Source: Agromyces mediolanus (GTDB lineage Bacteria > Actinomycetota > Actinomycetes > Actinomycetales > Microbacteriaceae). Taken from it: a stretch of 64,000 nucleotides of DNA. The notes below the pieces were generated by a model. That model did no database searches, was not told where the DNA came from, and saw only the letters and a program-made list of their open reading frames with translations. This document shows positions 24,881-33,874 of this stretch, piece after piece. The stretch covers positions 1 through 64,000 of the forward strand of contig NZ_JAMBNX010000009.1 of the NCBI RefSeq assembly GCF_023715325.1, in the 5' to 3' direction. How positions within the stretch are numbered: position 1 is the stretch's first letter; the number at the start of each line of letters is the position of its first letter. The translations under genes were made by a program, and so were the position numbers.

Positions 24881-26428
24881 TCACCACGCCCCGATGCGGT
24901 ACAGCTCGCGCGGCGAGTTCGGGAACCCCTCGGCGATGATGAGCTCCGTCAGCCGGGTGAAGAGCTCGTCGCGGGTCGTCCGCCAGGCGGGATCGGCGGC
25001 GAGGTTCCGCTGCTCGTCGGGGTCGTCGACGAGGTCGAAGAGCTGCTCGCCGCCACCGTCGGGGTAGTACGTGAAGCGGAAGCGCTCCGTGCGCACCGTG
25101 CGCGCCCACGACGAGGTCCGTGCCTCGACGTGGCTGTTGTTCGACTGGATGTACACGGCGTCACGGGCGGATGCCTCGGCCGAGTCGCCGCCCGTCCGGC
25201 CGAGCACGCTCGGCAGGAGCGAACGGCCGTGCAGCATCGGCAACCGCCGCTCCCCCGCCCGGGTGTGCTGCGGCAGCGTCGGCGGCTCGACGCCGGCCCA
25301 GTCGTACACGGTCGCGGCGAGGTCGGTGTGCTCGGCGAGCTCGGCGCGCGGCCCCGGCACGGCGCCGGGCGCGGCGACGACGAGCGGCACCCGGATGCAC
25401 GGGTCGTAGTGCCGCTCCCACTTGCCGACGAGGCCCTGGTCGTGCAGCAGTTCGCCATGGTCGGAGGTGAACAGGAACAGCGCCCCCTCGAGCCGCCCCG
25501 CCTCGGCGAGCGCGCGCCGCACCCGACCGAGTTCGTGGTCGAGGTGCGCGAGGTCGGCGAAGTAGAGCTGCCGCTGCCGGCGCCAGTCGCACTGGGCGTA
25601 GCTCGGCTCGCGGTAGCGCTCCTGGGCGAAGTACGGGATCGGTCGCTCCGCCCACTCCGCCGGGACGGGCTCCGGGATGGCGTCGACCTCGACCCGGTCG
25701 ACGAACTCCGCGGGCGGGGCGAAGGGGTTGTGCGGCTGCACATAGGAGATGTGCGCGAAGAGGTCGCGCTCGCCTCCGTCCGCGATGAACGCGCAGGCGT
25801 GGTCGGTGATCCACGCCGTCTGCGAGACCTCGGCGGGGAACGGCAGCTCGTACGCCTCGCCGGTCGACTCGGGGAAGCGCTCCTGGGCGGCGAGGATCCG
25901 CGCGCGCAGGTCGACGTGCTCGGGGCCGTAGTCCAGGAGGTCCTCGGACATCGTCATCCACACCGTCGAGAGGGCGGCCTCGTAGTGCTCGGGGTGCTCC
26001 CGCTCGACCCAGTCGATCCACTCGCCGGCCCGCAGGTCCTCGGTGTTCGCGACGACGTCGTAGCCGTAGACCGTGTAGTCGGGGGCGAGCTCCTCGAGCT
26101 GCGTGACGTGGTGCAGCTTGCCGAAGGCGCCGGTGCGCCAGCCCGCCCGCTGCAGCCCGCGCATGAACGTGGGCACCTCAGGATCGAGGTCGTAGCCGCA
26201 CTCGGTGACCCCGTGGCTCACGTTCGCGAGGCCGGTGGCGATGCTCGCCCGGGACGGGCTGCACACGGGGTTCGTGCTGAACGCGTTGCGGAAGGTCGCG
26301 CCCTCGGCCTGCAGCGCGTCGAAGTGCGGCAGTTCGACGATGCCGTCGCGGGCGAGCTCGAGCCACTTGGCGGCGAGCTGGTCGACCATGAGGAGGACGA
26401 TCGTGCGCGGGGCGGTGGGGCGGGTCAT
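24881..26428 (-). CDS. Type I sulfatase (arylsulfatase family)
   Basis: A 515-residue sulfatase without a signal peptide, hence cytoplasmic. The active-site signature VCSPSRASIATG puts the formylglycine-forming Cys at residue 56 (C-x-P-S-R). Metal ligands are seen in MVDQ (Asp16) and TSDHGELLHD. GKLHH near residue 150 is also typical. The family cleaves sulfate esters; alkyl, choline or phenolic substrates are possible. No formylglycine-generating enzyme is encoded in the window, so maturation must come from elsewhere. It overlaps the MFS gene upstream by ATGA, suggesting that carrier brings in the sulfated substrate. Confidence 0.88.
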   Translation of the reverse strand: MTRPTAPRTIVLLMVDQLAAKWLELARDGIVELPHFDALQAEGATFRNAFSTNPVCSPSRASIATGLANVSHGVTECGYDLDPEVPTFMRGLQRAGWRTGAFGKLHHVTQLEELAPDYTVYGYDVVANTEDLRAGEWIDWVEREHPEHYEAALSTVWMTMSEDLLDYGPEHVDLRARILAAQERFPESTGEAYELPFPAEVSQTAWITDHACAFIADGGERDLFAHISYVQPHNPFAPPAEFVDRVEVDAIPEPVPAEWAERPIPYFAQERYREPSYAQCDWRRQRQLYFADLAHLDHELGRVRRALAEAGRLEGALFLFTSDHGELLHDQGLVGKWERHYDPCIRVPLVVAAPGAVPGPRAELAEHTDLAATVYDWAGVEPPTLPQHTRAGERRLPMLHGRSLLPSVLGRTGGDSAEASARDAVYIQSNNSHVEARTSSWARTVRTERFRFTYYPDGGGEQLFDLVDDPDEQRNLAADPAWRTTRDELFTRLTELIIAEGFPNSPRELYRIGAW

Positions 26429-27789
26429 GCGGTGGGTCCTCCGATGGATTCGCGGATGGCGGGCGAGTCGTGGGCCGCTTCACGGCGCACCACGCGGGGG
26501 GCGATGAGCGTGCAGACGATCATGAGCACCGTGAGCACGCCGAGGTAGAGCGAGACCGAGGTCGTCGTGCCCGTGGCCCCGGTGAGGCTCGCGGCGATGA
26601 GCGGGGTGAGCCCGCCGCCGAGGACGGCCGCGATCTGGAAGCCGAGCGAGATGCCGGTGTACCGCACCCGCGCGGGGAACAGCTCGAAGAAGAGCGCGGC
26701 CTGCGCCCCGTACGCGACGCCGCCGAGCGCCCCCACGACGGGCATGACGGCGAGGATGAGCGGCACCGATCCGGTCGCGCCGACCCCGAACATGAGGAAC
26801 GGGGCGACGAGGATGAGCACGGCGCCGACGAGGTAGGCGCGGGTGCGCCCGAGACGGTCGGAGAGCCAGCCGCCGAGGAGGGTGGCGAGCAGGTAGCCGG
26901 CCGCGGCGACGAGGTTCGCGAGCGTCGCCGTCGCCGGCGCGATCTGCATCTGGTTCACGAGGTACGAGACGAAGAAGACGCCCTGCGTGAAGCCGAACGC
27001 GGCGACCGAGATGTACATGCCGATGGCGACGAGCACCATGCGCCAGTGCTTGCGCAGCGTCTCGAGCACGGGCACCTTCGGCGGGGCTGCGACGGTCTCG
27101 GCGTCGCGGTCGCGGTCGGCGTCGCGGTCGCGGAAGGCGGGTGACTCCTCGATCTTCGATCGGATGATGAGCCCGACGGCGACGAGCACGACGCTGAACA
27201 GCAGCGGGATGCGCCAACCCCAGGCGTCGATCTGCTCGGGCGTGAGCAGCACGAAGAGCAGGGTGACGACGCCGGTGGACAGCATGATGCCGAGGCCGCT
27301 GCCGGTCTGCACGGCGGAACCGAAGATGCCGCGGCGGCGCTCCGGAGCGGATTCCATCATGAGGGTGATCGCCCCGCCCCACTCGCCGCCGATGCCGAGC
27401 CCCTGCACGAAACGCAGCAGCACGAGCAGCACCGGCGCGAGCGCGCCGACCTGCGCGTAGGTCGGCAGGAGGCCCATCAGCATCGTCGCGACGCCCATGG
27501 TGAGCAGGCTCGCGACGAGCATGGGCTTGCGGCCGATCCGGTCGCCGAAGTGGCCGAAGACGATGCCGCCGATGGGGCGGGCGAGGAAGCCGACGGCGAA
27601 GGTCGTGAACGCGAGGAAGGTGCCGAGCACCGGGTCCTCGGCGGAGAAGAACAGGCGGCCGAAGACGACGGCGGTGAGCGTTCCGTAGACGTTGAAGTCG
27701 TAGAACTCGATCGCGTTGCCGACGACGGTCGCGGCGGTGAGCCGGGCCATCGGGGTGCGCGAGCCGGGGGAGGCGAGCTGGCTGGTCAC
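26425..27789 (-). CDS. MFS transporter, metabolite:H+ symporter (MHS) family
   Basis: A 454-residue carrier with about 12 membrane helices. MHS hallmarks are NAIEFYDFNVYGTLTAVVFG in helix 1 and the loop GHFGDRIGRKPMLVASLLTM between helices 2 and 3, with PTYAQVG and GEWGGA after. A longer central loop (about residues 220-245, rich in Asp/Arg) is cytoplasmic. It is coupled to the sulfatase by a 4-base overlap, so uptake of the sulfatase substrate is the simplest reading. Its promoter region carries the two AGAGGTAT elements. Confidence 0.88.
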   Translation of the reverse strand: MTSQLASPGSRTPMARLTAATVVGNAIEFYDFNVYGTLTAVVFGRLFFSAEDPVLGTFLAFTTFAVGFLARPIGGIVFGHFGDRIGRKPMLVASLLTMGVATMLMGLLPTYAQVGALAPVLLVLLRFVQGLGIGGEWGGAITLMMESAPERRRGIFGSAVQTGSGLGIMLSTGVVTLLFVLLTPEQIDAWGWRIPLLFSVVLVAVGLIIRSKIEESPAFRDRDADRDRDAETVAAPPKVPVLETLRKHWRMVLVAIGMYISVAAFGFTQGVFFVSYLVNQMQIAPATATLANLVAAAGYLLATLLGGWLSDRLGRTRAYLVGAVLILVAPFLMFGVGATGSVPLILAVMPVVGALGGVAYGAQAALFFELFPARVRYTGISLGFQIAAVLGGGLTPLIAASLTGATGTTTSVSLYLGVLTVLMIVCTLIAPRVVRREAAHDSPAIRESIGGPTA

Positions 27790-27812
27790 GGAATCTCCTT
27801 CGATTCGAACCG

Positions 27813-27828
27813 AGAGGTATAGACGTCT
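27813..27828. promoter_or_regulatory. Candidate GntR operator 1 (AGAGGTATAGACGTCT)
   Basis: This 16-base element, 24 bases before the MFS ATG, matches 27893-27908 at 14 of 16 positions. GGTATAGAC resembles sites used by HutC/UTRA-type GntR regulators. The GntR gene at the end of this gene block is the obvious candidate protein. Confidence 0.45.
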
Positions 27829-27892
27829 TGTGCAGGCCGAGCGTAAGCGCTTCCGAACACGACGTCAAGACCGATTCGCTCGGGCCACTGAA

Positions 27893-27908
27893 AGAGGTAT
27901 GGATGTCT
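27893..27908. promoter_or_regulatory. Candidate GntR operator 2 (AGAGGTATGGATGTCT)
   Basis: Direct repeat of the element at 27813, exactly 80 bases further from the MFS start (about eight helical turns). Between them lies GTAAGCGCTTCC (27843-27854), which contains the AAGCGCTT core often bound by LacI-family proteins. Confidence 0.42.
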
Positions 27909-28010
27909 CCGCGTCGCGCCGCCCGCACGCAGAGGGGCGCGGCATCCGATCGGATGCCGCGCCCCTCGTGTGCGCCTGGCCGGCCGCGCCGCAGCCGGGC
28001 CGCCCTCGAA

Positions 28011-28048
28011 CCGAGTTGCCCGACTTTCATGAAAGTCGGGCAACTCGG
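28011..28048. repeat. Dispersed covarying palindrome, copy 2 (38 bp)
   Basis: Perfect palindrome centred at 28029/28030, same core CGACTTTCATGAAAGTCG, outer arms CCGAGTTGC/GCAACTCGG. It starts 15 bases past the stop of the MFS gene at 28064. Confidence 0.9.
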
Positions 28049-28063
28049 GGGTGGGGCCGGGCC

Positions 28064-29542
28064 TCAGGCCTTCGAGAGCCCGTAGATCGGGCTCTTCGCC
28101 TGCTCCGCCTCGTGGTCCGGGCCGAGCGGGATCCCGCTGCGGTCGCGCAGCAGCAGGCTCGCGACGAGCCCGAGCAGGGTCATGCCCGCGAGGTACCAGG
28201 TCACCGACATCGTGGTCCCGGTCGCGTCGACGAGCGCCGTCGCGATCGAGGGCGCGAACGCCCCGCCGAGGATCGCGCCGATCGCGTACGAGATCGAGAC
28301 GCCGGAGAAACGGATCGACGCGGGGAACAACTCCGAATAGAGCGCCGCCTGCGGGCCGTAGGTGAAGCCGAGGCCGATCGTGAGCACCGCGAGACCGAGG
28401 AACAGCAGGCCCACCTCCCCCGTGTTCACGAGCGGGAACAGCGCGAACACCCCGCCGAGCTGCAGCACCCAGCCGATGAGGTACGTCGTGCGGCGGCCGA
28501 TGCGGTCGCTCAGCCAGCCGGCGAACCAGGTCGACAGCAGCCAGGTCACGGCGGAGCCGGCGACCGCCCAGAGCACTGGGCCGCGCTCGAGGCCGATCGG
28601 GCCCTCGGGGTTCGTCGCGTAGTTCTGGATGTAGCCGCCGGTCGTCATGTAGCCGACCGCGTTGTTGCCGGCGAAGACCAGGGCCGCGATGAGCACGAGC
28701 AGCAGGTGCTTGCGGAAGAGCTGGATGATCGGCATCCGCGTCTGCTCCTTGCGGTCCGCGATCTCGACGAAGACCGGGCTCTCCTCGACGCTGCGGCGCA
28801 CGTAGTAGCCGATCAGGATGAGCACGACGCTGAGCAGGAACGGGATGCGCCAGCCCCACTCGAGGAACGCGTCGCCCGGGGCGATGACCGCCATCAGCGC
28901 CATCGTGCCCGAGGCGAGCAGGAGCCCCAGCGGCACCCCGATCTGCGGCGAGGCCCCGAAGAGCCCGCGCTTGGACCTCGGCGCGTGCTCGACGGCCATC
29001 AGCACCGCGCCGCCCCACTCGCCGCCCGCGGAGATGCCCTGCACGACGCGGAGCAGGATCAGCAGGATCGGTGCCGCGACGCCGATCGCGGCGTAGGTCG
29101 GCAGGAGGCCGATGAGGGCGGTGGCGACCCCCATCAGGATGAGCGTCAGCATCAGCACGAGGCGGCGGCCGTACTTGTCGCCGAGGTGCCCGGCGAGGAA
29201 CGCTCCGAACGGGCGGAACAGGAAGCTGATGCCGACCGTGAGGAACGACAGCAGCGTGCCGACGCCGGGGCCGGCGGGAGCGAAAAACAGCTCGCCGAAG
29301 ACGAGGCCGGCGGCCGAGGCGTAGATGAAGAAGTCGTACCACTCGACGGTGGTGCCGACGACCGTGGCGAAGACGACCCGCCTGCGGTCGCCGGCCTGGG
29401 CGATGGTGCCCGTCGGGGTGAACCCCGGAGGCTGTTCTGCTGCGCTCATGGCCGACTCCTTCGTCTGATCAGGGGCTCGGTGAGCGAGCGCCGCACGATC
29501 ACCGAGGGCGGTCGCGACGAGGGGGTCGTCGACGACCGGCAT
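28064..29542 (-). CDS. MFS transporter, MHS family (second copy)
   Basis: A 492-residue carrier of the same family as its neighbour, about 12 helices. VVGTTVEWYDFFIYASAAGL is helix 1, and GHLGDKYGRRLVLMLTLILM the conserved loop after helix 2. The two carriers differ throughout, so they are paralogues rather than a recent duplicate. It lies alone in its unit, with a palindrome at each side (28011 and 29606). A polar tail of about 20 residues ends the protein. Substrate unknown. Confidence 0.87.
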   Translation of the reverse strand: MPVVDDPLVATALGDRAALAHRAPDQTKESAMSAAEQPPGFTPTGTIAQAGDRRRVVFATVVGTTVEWYDFFIYASAAGLVFGELFFAPAGPGVGTLLSFLTVGISFLFRPFGAFLAGHLGDKYGRRLVLMLTLILMGVATALIGLLPTYAAIGVAAPILLILLRVVQGISAGGEWGGAVLMAVEHAPRSKRGLFGASPQIGVPLGLLLASGTMALMAVIAPGDAFLEWGWRIPFLLSVVLILIGYYVRRSVEESPVFVEIADRKEQTRMPIIQLFRKHLLLVLIAALVFAGNNAVGYMTTGGYIQNYATNPEGPIGLERGPVLWAVAGSAVTWLLSTWFAGWLSDRIGRRTTYLIGWVLQLGGVFALFPLVNTGEVGLLFLGLAVLTIGLGFTYGPQAALYSELFPASIRFSGVSISYAIGAILGGAFAPSIATALVDATGTTMSVTWYLAGMTLLGLVASLLLRDRSGIPLGPDHEAEQAKSPIYGLSKA

Positions 29543-29605
29543 CCATGATGATATACGATTTCAGATTTCTTCTCGACCCAGCCCGCGCGCGAACCGCCGC
29601 ACGCG

Positions 29606-29647
29606 ACCAGGGTTGCCCGACTTTCATGAAAGTCGGGCAACCCTGGT
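29606..29647. repeat. Dispersed covarying palindrome, copy 3 (42 bp)
   Basis: Perfect palindrome centred at 29626/29627 with core CGACTTTCATGAAAGTCG. Its outer arms are ACCAGGGTTGC/GCAACCCTGGT, different from copies 1 and 2 yet still complementary. It starts 20 bases past the stop of the aldolase gene. Confidence 0.9.
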
Positions 29648-29667
29648 TCTGAGGCCGGAGGAGCGGC

Positions 29668-30333
29668 TCAGGCGTGGTGCAGGGCGGCGAAGTGCTCCGG
29701 AGGGAACGTCGTCGAGGTGTCCCCCAGCAGCAGCGCGCGGTACGTCGTCGTCGCCGCCTCCTCGAGGTTCAGCGCGCGACGGAACGCCATCGCGACCGAG
29801 TCGCCGAGCGCCGAGCAGCCGTGGTGCCCCATCACGATGCAGTCGTGCTCGCGCGCCTGTTCGGCGGCCCTGTCGGCGAGCTCGTCGGAGCCGTTCGGGT
29901 AGAACGGCGTGCGGCCGATCGAGCGCACGTAGTACGCGTGATCGAGGGTGATCAGCCGGATGTCCCGGCCGAGCGCGTCGAGCAGCACCGCGTGCTGCGG
30001 GTGCACGTGCACGACCGCGTGCACATCGGGGCGCACGGCGTAGCTGCGCTGGTGCAGCTTCCACTCGCTCGACGGCCGCGCGCCGGCGAGCACTTCGCCG
30101 CCGAGCGTCATGACGGCGAAGTCCTCGGGCGTCAGCCGGTCGAGCCAGGTACCGGCGCCGGTCACGACGAAGCGGTCCTCGTCGATCCGGGCCGAGAGGT
30201 TGCCACCCGAGGCGAGGGCGAGCCCGCGGGCGACGATGTCGGCGCCCGCGCCGCTGAGCTCGGCGACGAGGTCCCTGGTGCGGGCGTCTGCGGAGGAGGG
30301 AGAGGCGGCCTGCGAGGCGGTGGCTCCGGTCAT
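29668..30333 (-). CDS. Class II aldolase/adducin family protein (L-fuculose-phosphate aldolase-like)
   Basis: A 221-residue zinc aldolase. The motifs SGGNLSARIDEDRFVVTGAG (residues 42-61), EWKLH with the catalytic Glu, and HVHPQHAVLL with two zinc His are in family order; a third His lies in GHHGCSALG. Such enzymes cleave fuculose-1-P, ribulose-1-P or erythrulose-P to dihydroxyacetone-P and an aldehyde. It overlaps the polyol permease gene by ATGA and sits in a cluster with a FGGY kinase, which would supply a phosphorylated ketose. The precise sugar is unknown. Confidence 0.85.
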   Translation of the reverse strand: MTGATASQAASPSSADARTRDLVAELSGAGADIVARGLALASGGNLSARIDEDRFVVTGAGTWLDRLTPEDFAVMTLGGEVLAGARPSSEWKLHQRSYAVRPDVHAVVHVHPQHAVLLDALGRDIRLITLDHAYYVRSIGRTPFYPNGSDELADRAAEQAREHDCIVMGHHGCSALGDSVAMAFRRALNLEEAATTTYRALLLGDTSTTFPPEHFAALHHA

Positions 30334-31616
30334 GCGGGGATCCTCTCGGGGGTCGGGAAGGCGCCGAGCCCGTCCTTCGGCGAGCGCAGCAGGAAGGTCA
30401 GGCCGAAGCCGACGAGGTACAGCGAGGCGATGATCCAGACGGTGCCCTGGATGCCGATGGGTGTGACGAGACCGGCGATCACGGGGCCGACGAACTGGCT
30501 GAGTCCGGCGCCGAGGTTCAGGATGGCGACGGCCGCCGCCTTGTGCTGCGGGGCGAGCAGCGGCACGATCGCCGAGAGCGGCACGAACATGCCGAGCGCG
30601 AGGCCGTAGACGATCGCGATGGCGATCGTGATGCCGAAGTTCGGGCCGATCGCCGTCGGCACGTAGTAGAGCGCGAGCACCGTGACGAAGCAGCCGATGC
30701 CGCCGGCCCAGGCGACCACGTTGACGCGGCCGATCCAGTCGGCGAGGTAGCCCGAGATGAGGTTGGCGGCGACGTTCGCCGCCAGCATCGTGCCCCAGAT
30801 GGCCTGCCACTCGGCGAGGCCGAAGCCGACGTCGCGCACCATGTACGTCGTGAGGAAGACCACGAAGGCGTAGAACGAGAGCGTGTTGATGATGCGTACG
30901 ACGCCGCCGACGCCGACCTTCGGGTTCGACGCCACGATCGTGATGCTCGAGACGACGCCCTTGACGCTGTTCGCGAGCGTCACCTTCTGCGTCACCGGGT
31001 TCCGCAGCAGGACGAGCACCATGAGCCCGCCGACGACGACGAAGGCGAGGGCCATCCAGAGGGTCGCAAGTTCGCCGATGAGCGGGATGACCGCACCGGC
31101 GAAGTAGGAGCTCAGCACGCCGAGGCCGAGCGTCGAGAAGAACCAGTACCAGCCGACCGCGCGGCCCATGACCTGCTCGTCGGTGCCGATGGTGATCCAG
31201 ACGAGGAAGCCGAAGGCGAACATCGGGTAGCCGAGGCCGCGGATGCCGAAGGCGAGGAGCATGATGCCGTAGTTGCCGCCCATCACGCCGAAGACGAGGA
31301 ACACGAGCTCGAACACCACCCAGATGGCGAAGCCCAGCATCATCACCCGCTTCGGCCCCCAGGCCTCGGCGAGCGCGCCGCTCAGCCAGGCGGCGACCGC
31401 GACGACGATGCCGTAGACGGCCCAGAGCGTCGCGACCTGCCCGGCTTCGAAGCCGAGCTCGTCGAGGTAGGGCGACAGGAAGCCGGCCTCGATGCCGTCG
31501 CCGATCATGAAGATCGTCAGGGCGACGAAGCCCCAGGCGAGCGGGCGGGCGATGCCCTGCGTGCGGAGCAGTCGGCCGAACCGGGTCTCGGTGCCGGCCG
31601 TGGGGGTGGCGGTCAT
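30330..31616 (-). CDS. MFS polyol permease (RbtT/DalT/CsbX-like)
   Basis: A 428-residue carrier with about 12 helices. The N-terminal stretch WGFVALTIFMIGDGIEAGFL is characteristic of the polyol permease family that includes ribitol (RbtT) and D-arabinitol (DalT) carriers. The ATG at 31616 was chosen for GAGGAG 7 bases upstream; an upstream ATG at 31631 is weaker. It is first in its unit and coupled to the aldolase. The divergent SorC-type gene and the TTGTTCACA element upstream point to sugar-induced control. Confidence 0.85.
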   Translation of the reverse strand: MTATPTAGTETRFGRLLRTQGIARPLAWGFVALTIFMIGDGIEAGFLSPYLDELGFEAGQVATLWAVYGIVVAVAAWLSGALAEAWGPKRVMMLGFAIWVVFELVFLVFGVMGGNYGIMLLAFGIRGLGYPMFAFGFLVWITIGTDEQVMGRAVGWYWFFSTLGLGVLSSYFAGAVIPLIGELATLWMALAFVVVGGLMVLVLLRNPVTQKVTLANSVKGVVSSITIVASNPKVGVGGVVRIINTLSFYAFVVFLTTYMVRDVGFGLAEWQAIWGTMLAANVAANLISGYLADWIGRVNVVAWAGGIGCFVTVLALYYVPTAIGPNFGITIAIAIVYGLALGMFVPLSAIVPLLAPQHKAAAVAILNLGAGLSQFVGPVIAGLVTPIGIQGTVWIIASLYLVGFGLTFLLRSPKDGLGAFPTPERIPA

Positions 31617-31675
31617 GGATGGACTCCTCATTGAGTGCGCAGTCGGGCTGCGGTACTTCGGGGGATCATGTACAT

Positions 31676-31684
31676 TTGTTCACA
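31676..31684. promoter_or_regulatory. Candidate SorC operator half-site TTGTTCACA (permease promoter)
   Basis: TTGTTCACA occurs in the AT-rich divergent region and is followed by AACAATGAAC, giving an inverted GTTCA/TGAAC pair. The same nine bases occur before the kinase gene (35447). Half-sites of the form TGAACAA are known for the DeoR/SorC family. Confidence 0.5.
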
Positions 31685-31797
31685 ACAATGAACTTCTGCT
31701 CAGTCATCATCCGGCGAAGCCGTGCGCCTGTCAAGCCCGCCCGAGACTGAGGCCGGCGCGACGGTCGCGCCGGGACCTGGCATGGGAGGATGACGGC

Positions 31798-32712
31798 ATG
31801 CTCTTGGGTCGCGTCGCACGCATGTACTACGAGCACGGATTGACGCACCAGGAGATCGCCGACACGCTCGGTGTCTCCCGCATCCGCGTCACGCGACTCC
31901 TCGCCGAGGCCCGCGAGACCGGCGTGGTCGAGATCATCGTGCACGTCGAGGAGTCGCTCTTCGCCGACGACGAGCGCGATCTCGCCGCCGCGTTCGGGCT
32001 GCGCCAGGTCTGGATCTCCCCCAGCGTCGCCGACGAGCAGAAGGCCGCGCGCGCCTTCGCGAGCGTGGGCGCCGAGGCGCTCGCCGCGAAGCTCGAGCCC
32101 GACGCGGTCGTCGCCCTCGGCCTGTCGACGGCCGTCGCGCTCGTCGCCGAGGAGTTCCCCGACCACCCCCTCGCCGCGAGCTTCGTCCCGGTGGCCGGCA
32201 GCGTGAGCGGGCTCGTCAACGGCGCCAACCCGCACGAGCTCGCCCTCGCCTTCGCGCGGCGCACGAACGGCCGGGCGTTCCACCTGCCCGCGCCCCTGCT
32301 CGCCGCCTCCCCGGAGGCGGCTGCGGCCTCGCTCGCCGACCCGGGCGTGCGCGGGGTGCTCGAGCTCGCCGCCCGCGCCGACACCCTCGTCGCCGGCATC
32401 GGCGGCACGGCGCGCGGCCAGGGGCTCCTGCTCTCCTCGCTGGGCGACGCCGAGCGCGAGCGGCTGCTCGCCGACGGCGCGGTCGGCGACCTCGCCGGAC
32501 GGTTCTTCGACGCCGACGGCGACGCCGTCCACGGCGCGCTCGACGCGCGGGTCGTCGGCCTCGGGCTCGACGAGCTGCGGGCCATCCCGAACCGCCTCGG
32601 CATCGCGCGCGGCGAGACGAAGCTCGCGGCGCTGCGCACCGCGCTCGAAAGCGGGCTCGTGAATCTGCTCGTCACGGACTCCGACACGGCGAAGGCGCTG
32701 CTCGCCGACTGA
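31798..32712 (+). CDS. SorC/DeoR-type sugar-binding transcriptional regulator
   Basis: A 304-residue regulator from the ATG with GGGAGGA 7 bases ahead. The N-terminal HTH is MYYEHGLTHQEIADTLGVSR, then IRVTRLLAEARETGVVEI (residues 9-46). The effector domain (residues 60-300) matches the sugar-binding SorC family: ALGLSTAVALVAEE, FVPVAGSVSGLVNGANPHEL, VAGIGGTARGQGLLL. It binds phosphorylated sugars in known members. Divergent from the polyol permease, it is the probable regulator of both halves of the cluster. Confidence 0.9.
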   Translation: MLLGRVARMYYEHGLTHQEIADTLGVSRIRVTRLLAEARETGVVEIIVHVEESLFADDERDLAAAFGLRQVWISPSVADEQKAARAFASVGAEALAAKLEPDAVVALGLSTAVALVAEEFPDHPLAASFVPVAGSVSGLVNGANPHELALAFARRTNGRAFHLPAPLLAASPEAAAASLADPGVRGVLELAARADTLVAGIGGTARGQGLLLSSLGDAERERLLADGAVGDLAGRFFDADGDAVHGALDARVVGLGLDELRAIPNRLGIARGETKLAALRTALESGLVNLLVTDSDTAKALLAD

Positions 32713-32760
32713 GCGCGCACACCGGGGCGCCGCGCTCAGCCGGCTCCTCCGGCATCCGCG

Positions 32761-33774
32761 TTACGCCGCCCGCTCCGCGAGCGCGCGCGCGTTCGCGACG
32801 CCGGGCACCTGCTCCCCGGCGAGCCAGCTCCGCAGCGCGGCCGCGGCGATCCGGGAGTGCTCGGCGATCACGTCGTCGGAGGCGCCCGCGATGTGCGGGG
32901 TCATCGTGACGTGCTCGAAGGAGAACAGCTCGGAGTCGCGCGGCAGCGGCTCCTCGTAGAAGACGTCGAAGCCGGCGCCGGCGATGCGCCGCTCGCGCAG
33001 CACCTCCATGAGCGCGGCCTCCGCGACGATGGCGGCCCGGCCGGCGTTGACGAGGAACGCGCTCGGCTTCATGAGCGCGAGCTCTCGGGCGCCGATCAGG
33101 CCCTCGGTCTCGGGCATGAGCGGCACGTGGACGGTCACGATGTCGGCGCTCGACATGACCTCGTCGAGCGGGGCGATGCGCGCCTCCTCGCCGAAGGCGT
33201 CGGCGGGCAGGAACGGGTCGTAGACGAGCACGTCCATGCCGAAGCCGCGGGCCCGGCGGACCATCCGCCGCCCCACCGCTCCCCCGCCGAGCACGCCGAG
33301 CGTGCGCCCGCCGAGGCCGATGCTGCGGAAGCGCTCGTACGGTTCGAACACGTCGTCGGCGGTCCAGTTGCCCTCGCGCAGCCAGCGCTCGGAGGCGCTC
33401 ACGTGGCGCACGGTCGCCATCAGCAGCGCGAAGCTCAGGTCGGCGGTCACCTCGGCGTTGCGACCGGGCGTGGTGATCACGGGGATGCCGCGGGCGGTGC
33501 AGGCGTCGAGGTCGACGTTGACGGGCTTCGCGCGGCAGGAGACGACCGCTTTCAGCGCCGGCGCGAGGGCGAGCGTCGCCTCGTCGACGACGTCGAGCTC
33601 GGCGATGATCACCTCCGCGCTCGCGAGCTGCGCCGCGAGCCCACGGTCGGCCGCGGCCAGGGAGGCGCCGTCCATCGTCGCCTCGACGAGCTCGACGTCG
33701 AAGGCGTCGGCGAGCGCGGCTGCGACGCCCTCGTCGAAGGCGGCGGTCACGAGGATCTTCGGTCGGTGGGTCAC
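32761..33774 (-). CDS. D-isomer-specific 2-hydroxyacid dehydrogenase
   Basis: A 337-residue NAD-dependent dehydrogenase. The Rossmann motif LGVLGGGAVGRRMVRRARGF is near residue 158, with Asp in LVYDPFLP as the NAD-selecting residue. The catalytic set appears as Arg in VNAGRAAIV, Glu in YEEPLP and His in TPHIAGAS. Substrates of the family include glyoxylate, phosphoglycerate and 4-P-erythronate. It follows the kinase gene in the same direction and probably belongs to the same unit, handling an acid or aldehyde-derived product of the cluster. Confidence 0.87.
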   Translation of the reverse strand: MTHRPKILVTAAFDEGVAAALADAFDVELVEATMDGASLAAADRGLAAQLASAEVIIAELDVVDEATLALAPALKAVVSCRAKPVNVDLDACTARGIPVITTPGRNAEVTADLSFALLMATVRHVSASERWLREGNWTADDVFEPYERFRSIGLGGRTLGVLGGGAVGRRMVRRARGFGMDVLVYDPFLPADAFGEEARIAPLDEVMSSADIVTVHVPLMPETEGLIGARELALMKPSAFLVNAGRAAIVAEAALMEVLRERRIAGAGFDVFYEEPLPRDSELFSFEHVTMTPHIAGASDDVIAEHSRIAAAALRSWLAGEQVPGVANARALAERAA

Positions 33775-33792
33775 GGGGCTCCTCCTCGGAGT

Positions 33793-33832
33793 GGGTCGGT
33801 GGGTCGGTGGGCCAGCGGGTCGGTGGGTCGGT
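33793..33832. repeat. Short tandem repeat, five 8-base units of GGGTCGGT
   Basis: Units at 33793, 33801, 33817 and 33825 are exact; the third (33809) is GGGCCAGC. It fills the gap between the kinase stop and the dehydrogenase start. Next to it a 16-base unit GGCGGATGCYTCAGCC is repeated twice (33849-33880) and runs into the kinase stop codon. Both are prone to length change. Confidence 0.75.
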
Positions 33833-33874
33833 GATCGAGGTGCGGGGCGGCGGATGCTTCAGCCGGCGGATGCC

